NCBI GenBank assembly: GCA_905221605.1
Contig: CAJNDS010002421.1
Coordinates: 402,426-435,247 of the forward strand
DNA: 32,822 nucleotides
Origin: Symbiodinium natans
Lineage: Eukaryota > Sar > Dinophyceae > Suessiales > Symbiodiniaceae
Reading direction: 5' to 3'
Position numbers and translations under genes: made by a program. The number at the start of each line of letters is the position of its first letter. Within the stretch, counting starts at the first letter, position 1. This document shows, piece by piece, positions 12,001 through 23,630 of the stretch. The notes under the pieces were generated by a model. It was not told the DNA's origin. It saw nothing but the letters and a program-made list of their open reading frames with translations, and ran no database searches.

Positions 12001-15000
12001 AACCCTAAACCCTAAACCCTATGACCCCAAACCAGGAAGCACGACTGGGTGCAGCTGGAGGAGGAAGTCACTGAACCCTTGGAGCGAAGCTGGGGCTTCA
12101 AGAAAGCGTCGATCTTGGGAAGGGTTTAGGGTTTAGGGTTTCGGGTTTAGGGTTTAGGGTTTAGGGTTTAGGGTTTAGGGCACCTGGGATCCCCCTATGT
12201 ATACTTCTTTAAAGCATTCTTGAGAGGATACAAGCTACCCTTATTCCCTCATGACCTACGAAAAGCTAGTAGCTCTTCAGTAAGGAAGCAAGTCACCAGT
12301 TCGTTCGGGCATAGCTTGTTTTACGTTTTAGGGTTGGGGGGGGGGGGGGGCATGGACAGCCCCTTCTGAGGCGTTGCAACACCTTCCCTGCGAGTTGGAC
12401 AGGAGGAGGAGGTATGGGCTCATCATGGGCGAAACCACAGTGAATCTGCAAAAGCATCTTCAGACATCTAGCTCCTAAGCCTTGGCCTGCCACAGTGCCG
12501 AAACTAGGGTTTTAGGGTTTAGGGTTGGGTTTAGGGGGCGGTTTTTGGCGCACTTGAAGGTCCCTGCCCCCCTCTGCTCGAATTCCGAGGATGGCTGTTC
12601 GAGCCGCCCAGCTTTCAGCAGCTGCAGATGCCGCCGACAAATGGTCGAGGGTTGATGGGCTTCAGGTTTAGGGTTTAGGGTTTAGGATTTAGGGTTTAGG
12701 GTTTAGGGTTTCTTCTATCGCTTCTATAAGCCATACACCTCAAGAAACACACTCCCAATCTTCGAGGTAGCAGAGCGTGCACCCCGAACCCTAGACCTGC
12801 AGCGTTTAGGCTTGAGGAATGAGGCCTAGGGATTAGGGTTTAGGGTTTGGGGTTTTAGGTTAGGGTTTAGGGGGTTTAAACCGCAGGCAGGCTCAGGAAT
12901 TTGGACATTTCTTGGAGGTTAGGGTTTTGGGCCTCAAGGCTCTTGAGCATCAGCTTCCATGATCAAGTCCTCGCTGATGAGGCCACAGACACACCCACAC
13001 ACACACCCGCAAAAAAAAAAAAAAAAAAAACACGAAACACTGGTTTTCATTTCTCTGAACTTCTGGCCTTTTATGGTTGCTATCGTAGCGGCCTTTACTA
13101 TTGGGTACCCCAAAAGGGACCATCAGTTTGAGAAGGACCATGTAAACCCCAAGGCCCTAAAGCCCAAAAAACTTAAAACACCTAAACCCTAAACCCTAAC
13201 CCTAAACCCTAAACCCTAAACCCTAAACCCAAACCCTAAACCCCAAGCCCGAAACGCTCCGTCAAAAAGCGCCACGCATGCGGCGCCCGAGGGGCTAGCA
13301 GGGGAAGGACTGCTAGGACCCCAGAGTACCTGATTCCCAGACTTCCGTTTTTGGGTTTAGGGTTTAGGGTTAGGGTTCAGGGTTTAGGGTTTAGGTTTAG
13401 GGCTTAGGTTTAGGGGGGAGGGGGGGGTGGGGTTAGGCTTTGGGGCTTAGGGTTGGGCGACCAGACTCTGCTCTCGGAAGTCTTTAGGCTCAAAGCCAAA
13501 GCCAAAAACCCTAAACCCTAAACCCTAAACCCTAAACCCTAACCCTAAACCCTAACCCTAAACTAACCCAAAGCCAAAAGCCCTAAACCCTGCCAGAGTA
13601 GTGGTTCAAGTCGGCGGCTGGGGCGCCATCCAGCGAGCGCCATGTCCGAAGCGGGTCTGGGAACCTGGAAGCTGCCAATGACCTGGGATTCCAACAACAG
13701 CCTGCACCGTTTAGTTTAGGGTTTAGGGTTTAGGGTTTAGGGTTTAGGGTTTAGGGGTTTAGGGTTTAGGGTTTAGGTTTAGGGTTTAGGGTGGAGGAGG
13801 ATTACTTGAAACCCTAAACCTTCAACCCTCCGCCCCAAACTCTAAACCCCAGCCCATACATGGGGTTTTGACCGTTGGGATCAAAGAAGCCTTCGGAGGG
13901 AGAGCTCGATTCTCAACAATATTCGGGGTTCAGGGCGGTTCGGAGGGGGGGGAGGGGTGTTTAGGGGGGTTTGGGGGGGTTTAGGGTTTAGGGTTTAGGG
14001 TTAGGGTTTAGGGTTTAGGGTTTAGGGTTTAGGGTTTAGGGTTTAGGTTTAGCGAACATTTCTGTGTGTTTGCAGCGGTGTAGCAGCGTACTGTCCATTG
14101 TGGGGACCTCATACTTCTTTCTTAATGGGGGGTTCAGGGGGGGGGGGGGGGTAGGAAACCCAAGGCCCTGATACTCCCCACTACTCCCTAAGGCTCCCTA
14201 AGTTCCCTAAGTCCCTAGGTTTAGGGTTTAGGGTTTTGGGGTTTAGGGTTTTTAGGGTTTAGGGTTTAGGGTTTAGGGTTTAGGTTTACGGTTAGAACTT
14301 CACAATCTACCCTGTGAACTAGACAGACAGCAGCATTTGAGCATTGCTCGAACCTCCGGCAGCATCGCCACCCTGTCTTACTCAAGTGCTATTGATCCTA
14401 CTGAGAAAAGTTTCGACTTGATCCATCTGGAATCCCAAAACATGACGTGGAAACACTATTTCACCGAGCAACTAAGATAAGACGTCCTCGGTTTGAGGAA
14501 GCCCCTGATGTGACAACTGAGCTTGCTGCCTCAGCTGTGAGGCTATGAAGATGAGGAGGAGGCTACTCGTCCTTGGCAAGAAAAGCGGGGTTTGGGGGGG
14601 GGGGGGGAGGGACGTGAGTTTTGAGTTTGCTTCCTAGGGAATGAGGGAAGTTTGAAAACACCCCTCCCTCATTCCCTACGAAGGACCAGTAGGTTTGGGT
14701 TGAGGGTTGTCAAGGCACCTTTGCATTGGGAACATCGAGTTCTTTGGGGCTCAAAAGTCCTCTCTGCATGGCTTGCCTCCAACATGCGGGTCCACTCTGA
14801 AGCTGAAGAATTGTCCCCATCAGCGTGCCCCAGATGCAAGGCCCCGTGTGGTCATAATCAACCCCCCCCCCCCCCTAAGCCCTAAACCCTAAACCCTAAA
14901 CCCTAAACCCTAAACCCTAAACCCTAAACCCTAAACCCTAAACCCTAAACCCTGAACTCGACAAGGGACCATAGGTCAGGGTACTTGCTAGCACTGCCCA

Positions 15001-18000
15001 TGTGCTGATGCCGAGGACAACCACCTGCCTTTCGACAGGAGCATCTTCACTCCAACAGACCAAAGGTGGGCCTGGATGTTTGCCCTTGGGGGCTCTTTCT
15101 GTTGGGAGTGGCAGGGTTTAGGGTTTAGGGTTTAGGGTTTGGGGTTTAGGGTTTAGGGTTTAGGGTTGTTAAGGATTTAGCGTCAGAAGTAGCAATCTGT
15201 AGTGGGGTGGCCGCGTGCTCGGGGAGAGTTGCCTTCTTGCCTGAACCCTACAGGATTTGTTAGAAGGGGTCGAAAGGCCTATAAGAAAGGCAGCTGATTT
15301 CATTGGGTCCTTTTGTCACAGGGTTCCCTAAACCCTAAACCCTAAACCCTAAACCCTAAACCCTAAACCCTAAACCCTAAACCCTAAACCCTAAACCCTA
15401 AACCCTAAACCCTAAACCCTAAACCCCCAGGATCTTTCTGAGCACTGAGGTTTGCATCCTGAAGCCCAGAAATACATTCGTGACCCCAACTGCGCCTCCT
15501 GCTTAGGGGGTTTAGGGTTTAGGGTTTTAGGGTTTAGGGTTTGGGGTCTATGGGGTTTAGGGCAATCATGTCCCCTCAAGCCCATGAAGTTTAGCGAGAA
15601 AGCCGTAGGGGCGTCAGAAAATAGGGTTTAGGGTTTAGGGTTTAGGGTGACTACATCCTATTTTGCAAAGATTATCGTACTTTGGGGCACACTCGGGGAA
15701 CCCTATTCTGGGAAATGCCCAAGTCCTGGATACAGTTGCTGCCGGCACGCGGCACAGTTTTGGAGTTAGGAGGTTGAAGACCCTAAACCCTAAACCCTAA
15801 ACCCTAAACCCTAAACCCTAAACCCTAAACCCTAAACCCTAAACCCTAAACCCTAAACCCTAAACCCTAAACCCTAAACCCTAAACCCTAAACCCTAAAC
15901 CCTAAACCCTAAACCCTAAACCCTAAAGGCCCGTTGGCCTTCGAAGCCCTCCCTGCCTGCGGCTTCCGGGTCTGCGGCTTGAGGTTTTAGGGCCCTAGCC
16001 CATCAGTCCCAGAGGCCGCAGGAGCTGACGCAAAAAAAAAGGACAACCCAAGAAGTCCTAGGGTTTAGGGTTTGGGGTTTAGGGTTTAGGGTTTAGGGTT
16101 TAGGGTTCAAGGTTTAGGGTTTAGGGTTTAGGGTTTAGGGTAAACCCAAGCCCCGAAAGCCAAAGTGGCCAGGTATGGAATCGTTTGGATGCTACAGATC
16201 CGGGAGGTCTGGCCCTGCGTGTTCAGTTGTTCTTTGGGAGCGAGGGGGGGCCTTAGGGTTGAGGCTTTCGGGGTCCGGCGTTCTAGGGTTGAGTTTTCTG
16301 TAGGGCTTTGGGTAGAGGGCTTCAGTCAGACTCTATTCGTCCTGAGGAAAAACTACATTAAGGTTTGGGGCCCAGGTGGTGCTTGCACACTGGTTTCTCC
16401 TGGACCCTCCATTGCCAATATACTGTCTAATATTGGGTCGGAATAGTTACGAACATTATTCCCTTGTGGTCCCTTTAGAGTTCCACTCTCATAACGCCCA
16501 GAACCCTATTCAGGGTTTAGGGTTTGATGTTCAGAGGGCTTGGGGGAATCCAGGTCTCGTCACATGGAGCATCGGAGGTACGAGTCCCGACCCCCAGACC
16601 CCAAACCCCAAACTCCAAACCCCAAGACCTGAACCCTAAACCCTAAACCCTAAACCCTAAAACCCTAAACCCTGAACCCTGAACCCTAAACCCTAAACCC
16701 TAAACCCTAAACCCTAAACCCTAAACCCTAAACCCTAAACCCTAAACCCTAAACCCTAAACCCTAAACCATGCCAGAGGTCATGATGCCCATAGAAAAGC
16801 CGGCAGAGGTGGCGACTCTCAAGTTTTTGATTTGCGGGGCTCCTCAGAGTTGGTCATAAGGAGCCTAGGGGGGGCGGAATGGTTTAGGGTTTAGGGTTTA
16901 GGGTTTAGGGTTTAGGGTTTAGGGTTTAGGGTTTAGGGTTTAGGGTTTAGGGTTTAGGGTTTGTTTGGGGTTTAGGGTTTAGGGTTATTACTGCAGCCAG
17001 CCACAAATAATACAGCATGAGTTCAGAAGAAAAATCAACAACTATGCAAGAATAGCCATCTACGACGAAGAATAAGTAGATGAGCAAGACTATGAATAAG
17101 AGTATGAAAAAGAATAAGAAGCATTGTAGCATCATGACAACATGTAATATTCACATGGTGGTTTACCAAAATAAGGGAGTCCCCAATTTCGACCGCCAAA
17201 TGGCACGATCCCCTTCAAAAACCCTAAGCTTTCGTGCTCCTACAGATGAGGTCCGGACATGGCGCGCCGAGCTCAGCGCATGAGGATGGGCTTCCAGGAG
17301 TGTGAGGTGTCGATTTCCAAACCCTAAACCCTAAACCCTACACCCCAAACCCTAAACCCTAAACCCTAAACCCTAAACCCTAAACCCCAAACCCTAAACC
17401 CTAAACCCTAAACCCCAAGCCACTGCTAGCCAAAACCAAGGCAGGAAGAGGAGGCAGACCGAGATCGAATCAGAGGAAGTGGAGGAAACGGATGCGTGTT
17501 TTTTTTCGGCTCTTCGGTTTAGGGTTTTAGGCTTCTCAGCCCGAAACCCTAAACCCCTAAACCCTTAAACCCTAAACCCCTGAACCCCTGAACCCCTAAA
17601 CCCCTAAGCCCCTAACCCCCTAAACCCCTAAACCCCTAAACCCTTAACCCACTAAACCCCTAAACCTCTGAACCCCTGGACCCCTAAGCCCCTAACCCCC
17701 TAACCCCCCAAAACCCCTAAACCCTATACCCTATACCCTGTAACCCTAAACCTGGAAACCCTAACCGAAACCCCCTTGTAAACCCTATAAGACCATCAGA
17801 AACCCAGAGCATCTGTTACAGGCCTAAACCCTGAACCCTTAACCCCAAACTCTGTAAATCTATAAGCCCTAAACCCTACACCCTAAACCCTAAACCCTAA
17901 ACCCTATACCCTAAACCCTAAACCCCAAACCCCATAAACCCTAAGCCCAGAGCATCTGTTCCAGGCCGTGACAAGGGGAAAGGCAAGGGAAAGGAAGCCA

Positions 18001-21000
18001 AGGGCCGAGACACGCCCGTCGGAAGGCTCGACACCTTGGGGGGGGGGGGGGGGGGGGGCGGTTGAGGGTTGAGGGTTTACGGTTTAGGGTTTTGGGTTTA
18101 AGGTTTCAGGTTTTTAAGTTTAGGGTTTAGTGTGTAGGGTTCAGGGTTTAGGGCCGTATGATGAGAGACCAAGAAAGAGCCGGGATGATTCCGACCCCCT
18201 AGACGGGGGTTTCCGAAACAAAGTGTTGCCCTTTTTAGGGGGTTCTTTTAAACGGATGACATAGTCTCTATCCCCCCCTGTGATTTTTGTATTTTGTTGA
18301 TATAAAACCCAAGAGGATATCAGACATACTTGTTTATTTGAGGTTCCTAAGCGGAGTATAGTAGTGTTTTGGGGTATATAATGGGTACCCCTGTTTTCGG
18401 AAATCCCCAGGCCCATATTCCTCGGTTTTTCCAAGCCGGCCCCTGGCTTGGAAGCCCTAAACCCTAAACCCTAAACCCTAAACCCTAAACCCTAAACCCT
18501 AAACCCTAAACCCTAAACCCTAAACCCTAACCCTTACCCTTAACCCTTAACCCTTAAACCCTTAACCCTTAAAACCCCCTTAAACCCTTAAACCCTAAAC
18601 CCCCTTACCCGTAACCCTTAACCCTTAACCCTTAACCCTTAACCCTTAACCCTTAACCCTAAACCCCCTAAACCCTAAACCCTAAACCTAAAACCCTAAC
18701 CCTGGAAGGTTTCCCCGAGATGGGTCGGACAGAGATCGTCCCGAAACCGCAGCGCGGCACCTGGTGGAGGACAGCGGAGCTTGGGCCAAGTTGGGTTTAG
18801 GGTTTAGGGTTTAGGGTTTAGGGTTTAGGGTTTAGGGTTTAGGGTTTAGGGTTTAGGGTTTAGGGTTTAGGGTATAGGGTTTAGGGTTTAGGGTTTAGGG
18901 TATAGGGTTTAGGGTTTAGGGTTTAAAGTTTAGGGTTTTAGCTTTCATGGGAGCTTCAGACGTGTCCCTCTTCGAAAAGTAAGCCCTCCATCCACAGCCC
19001 CGCCTTTCTGCGCGCAGGAACTGCTGCCCAAACAAGGGAGAGGTGATCGTCCGCGAGCAGTTCCTCCTCACCTCGGAGGAGATCACACGCGCTTCGGCCC
19101 TCAGAACTCCGCGTTTCAATGGGTGGGTTCAGGGCCTCTTTTGGCTAAGCTTCCTTCGTGGGTTTTCGTAAGGGACAGGGTTCTATATGGGGATATATGG
19201 CACTCAGTTCCAGAAATGTGTGGGCAGGGTTTCGAGTGTAGCCCATTCGACACAGGTCTTCCGTCTAGGAACCTTAAGGGCTCCACCCTTAAAGAGGCCC
19301 CTAAGCCCTGAGCCCTAGAAATTGCCCTACTTCCGTGAGCCCTCTAAAGGCCCTCAACCATAAGCCAAAACCCTCAAAAGGGCCCCCTAAACCGTTGCAG
19401 AAGGGCCTCGCAACCGCAAGCCCTAACCCTTGAAACAGCACCATACTGGATGAGGCGCCCTCATCCACCCTCTGCAGTCCCTAAACCCTAAACCCTAAAC
19501 CCTAAACCCTAAACCCTAAACCCTAAACCCTAAACCCTAAACCCTAAACCCTAAACCCTAAACCCTAAACCCTAAACCCTAAACCCTAAACCCTAAACCT
19601 AAACCCTAAACCCTAAACCCTAAACCCTAAACCCTAAACCCTAAACCCTAAACCCTAAACCTAAACTACCCTAAACCCTAAACCCTAAAACCTAAACCCT
19701 AAACCCTAAACCCTAACCAAAACCCTAAACCCTAAACCCTAAACCCTAAACCCGAAACCCTAAACCCTAAACCCTAAACCTAAACCCTAAACCCTAAAAA
19801 AACCCTAACCCTAAAAACCCTAAACCCTAAACACTAAACCCTAAACCCTAAACCCTAAACCCTAAACCCTAAACCCTAAACCCTAAACCCTAAACCCTAA
19901 ACCCTAAACCCTAAACCCTAAACCCTAAACCCTAAACCCTAAACCCTAAACCCTAAACCCTAAACCCTAAACCCTACACCCTACACCCTACACCCTACAC
20001 CCTAGACCCTAGACCCTAGACCCTAGACCCTAGACCCTAGACCCTAAACCCTAAACCCTACACCCTACACCCTAGACCCTAAACCCTAAACCCTTGTCTG
20101 CCTGGCAAGGTCCCGTATGGTCAGTACGTGTGGAGCTCAGGGGCTTTGAACTCTGGGGTTCCCTCTACCCAAGGGTTAGAAGGCTAGAGGGTTTAGGGTT
20201 TAGGGTTTAGGGTTTAGGGTTACAGGGTTACAGGGTTAGAAGGTTAGAGGGTTATAGGGGTTTACGCAGGTTTAAAGGGTTAAAGGGTCATATTAGGGGG
20301 TTAGAGGGTTATAGGGTTTTAGGTAGGTTTCAAGAATTAAAGGGTCATGTTAAAGGGGTGATAGGGTTCCAGGGTTGTAGGGTTTACGGCGTTTAGGGTT
20401 TAGGTATTCGGGTTTAGAGTTATTGGTTACAGAGTTTGGGGTTATAGGGTTGTAGCGTGAAGGGTTTCCGGGCAGGTGGCAGGAAGCCCCAGAAATCTGG
20501 ATCCCCAATCTGCAATCCCCTCTCGGTGTTACCTGTTGATGAAGGGTTTAGGGCTTATAGAGGTTTGGGGTTTGGCTTCCATTTGTAGTTTTGACAAAGC
20601 CTACCTTTTACAAACATCTATGAAACCCGGACGGCCCCAAACCCCAATCCCGAAACACCAGAAACCCTACAGAAGCCCTAAACCCTGAACCCTAAACCCT
20701 AAACCCTAAACCCTAAACCCTAAACCCTAAACCCTAAACCCTAAACCCACATATGCACCCCTTTAAAGCAGTCCGAAGCACCCACTTGAAAACACAAAAC
20801 AAAAGTCGACCGAAGCAGTGCAAAGCGAAGCCTCGGCTCAGGTCTTGCAGGCTGGTCCCCTTGAGGCGAGGTTTTTTTTGGGCTCCCGCCTTGCTGGGGT
20901 TTAGGGTTTAGGGTTTAGGGTTTAGGGTTTAGGGTTTAGGGTTTAGGGCTTGAAATTGTTAAGGGTTCATGTCCGGGGAAAGTTTCCAGGAAAGTTTCGA

Positions 21001-21856
21001 GGAAAGTTTCGAGGAGTTTCGGTTTTTTGGACGTTCAAGTTACAGGGGCTTGAGGGTTTAGGGTTTGGGGTTTAATTTAACAGGGAAATTTGTGGTCGTT
21101 TGGGTTTTGGGCTTTTGGTTGGGGAGGCGACCCGAATCCCCCGAATGCGATCCGGATCCAAACGGGCGCTACGCTTTACTCGCTGGCGCTTGCTGTCGGG
21201 TTTCGGGTTAAGAGGGGTTTAGGGCTTGGTAGGGTTTACAGGGGCAGTTCCTTGATCTTGGCGGCAATCATAGGTTTTCACGTTCACAGACGGGCCCCTT
21301 CACCCTAACTCTAAAATCCAACTTTTCCAAGCCGTTTTGCCCAAAACGCTAAACCCTAAACTCTAAACCCCCAGCCCTCAGCTTCTGAAGACTTTTTTGT
21401 GCAGGTCTTCGTGTCTGGCCCTGCACAAGGCCTCCAGCGCATGCCCGTGCAGGCCCTGTGTCGGGCGGGGCGGGGGGGGGAATTCAGGGTTTAGGGTTTA
21501 AGGGGTCAGGGTTTAGGGTTTAGGGTTTGGGGGGAGGGGGAAGGAGGGCTGATGCTATCTGTTGCAGGCCCAAAGACCACATAAACATAAGGATCCTACT
21601 GTTGGGGTATCAGGGCCCCTATAAAGGGGATTCTGGAAAGCCATGGTTTGTAGGATCCTTTGGTTTCTTCGCATTAAAACACCATTGGTTTCAAGGTGGG
21701 TCGAAGGAGGGTAGACTGTCAGGTTCACCGACTGATTACTGCAAATCGTCTTGCCACCCTTATGTACATAGAACCCAATGATTTTCTATGTATGTGTACA
21801 TGTATGACTCAACTATGTGCTTTTTGGGTTATGCGATGTGCATACAAATATACATG

Positions 21857-21887
<31 letters not shown>

Positions 21888-23598
21888 AGATATAGATATA
21901 GATATAGATATATATATATATAGATATATACAGATAGACAAACATATGTATGCTTATCTTTGTCGTTTAGTGATCTGTCTATTTTGTGTCACATATAAGC
22001 AGACTACATGTGTGCCTAATATGTTGATTGATACTTTTTTGTTTATTTGTTGATTTGCTTCTCTGGGTCGTTGCAGTTCTGTGGGTGGCTTTGTGGGGAT
22101 TTGGGTGGCTGTAGTGCTTTCAGGGCCTGGGTTTTTCGGACTCGTGGGGGACAGTTTCCCCCCTAAGGCCTCCACCCAAAAACCGAAGAGTTTAGGGTTT
22201 AGGGTTTAGGGTTTAGGGTTTAGGGTTTAGGGTTTAGGGTTGAGGGTCGTCCGGAAACCCCCGAGTGGAATAGACCTCTTCACCTCTCTCCTGTGCCAGC
22301 CGCGGGGTTGGGTCACCGTGGATGCGACGGCCGTGGGCGGACCTCTCTACTTGGAAAAGGCTTCGTTCTCGGTGCCTGCTTTCGTTCTCATAGCTTGGGA
22401 TGTTCACCCTTGTACTACCAGTCCTCAATAGGGACCCTAGTACCCCGATTCTAGTCCCTATTAAGGACTGCTCGTATAAGGGGGAACATCCCAACTCATA
22501 GCCAAGGCGAAGCTGATGCAGTGCCCCCTAAACCCTAAACCCTAAACCCTAAACCCTAAACCCTAAACCCTAAACCCTAAACCCTAAACCCTAAACCCTA
22601 AACCCTCCATACTGAGGTCAAGCAGCCGCGATGGCAGGTACCGAAGCATGAGTCGCATCGCGCATGAGCCCAGACCCCTGGGAGGGTCCAGAAAATAGAT
22701 CCCCCTTTTTGGGAGGTTATATAGGGTACCTAACCTTTAAGGGATTATATAGGGCACCTACCCTGTCTAGGGGTTCCTAAGAATGACCCAACAGTAGTGT
22801 AGGGTACGATTTGGGGGTTCGATTTTTTTGGATCCTCCCAGGGGTCTGGGAGCTTGTTGAGATGCGAACTCCCATTCTTAGAATGCTGCCAGGTGGTCTT
22901 TTCCAGCGGCTCCACAAAGGGGGACATTGTCGTCAGGAAAGGGGCAGGGGCCGAAGAGCATTCACGTCCCTGACCCTGTAGGCCTATATCAGCCTACTCC
23001 CAGGCCTATACTCGGCACCCGTGAAGCCCTCTGATTGTAAACCCTGTGAACCAGCCTCCCAAGAGCACAATGAATCCTTCGAAACCCTAAGCCCTCAACC
23101 CTATAAACCCTAAACCCTATAAACCCTAAAGCCTAAACCCTAAACCGTATAAACCCTGTACCCTGAACCCTAAACCCTAAACCCTATCAACCCTAAAGCC
23201 TAAACCCTAAACCCTGTACCCTCAACCCTGAACCCTGAACCCTGAACCCTAAACCCTCACTACTGCCAAGCCATGATCCCTTACAGATCTGAGGTGTCGC
23301 TGGACAGCGACGAGGCAGGTACCTTTCGCACCATCAGGGACAAGAGCAGCTTTCAGGGCTTAGGGTTTAGGGTTTAGGGTTTCGGGTTTGGGGTTTGGGG
23401 TTTGGGGCTTCGGGTTTCGGGTTGAATTCAAGCACCACGACCCAAAGACAGAAATCAGGGGCAGCATGAAAAAGAGGATATAGCAAGTAGCCAGCGAACA
23501 GTGAAGTGTATATATATATATATACATGTTGTCTTTATATTTCTATATACGTAAGAAAATATGTAATGTCTAAGAAAATGTTTCACGCGCGCACGCAA

Positions 23599-23630
<32 letters not shown>

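Noticed and set aside
12950-13192. ORFs through the A20 run at about 13011-13030
   Set aside because: Homopolymer-driven lysine/phenylalanine frames with no conserved features.
19018-19119. Minus-strand ORF 18916-19119 as the coding strand
   Set aside because: The + strand has a strong pyrimidine tract-AG and a GT donor exactly bounding a 34-codon frame; the minus frame lacks such sites.
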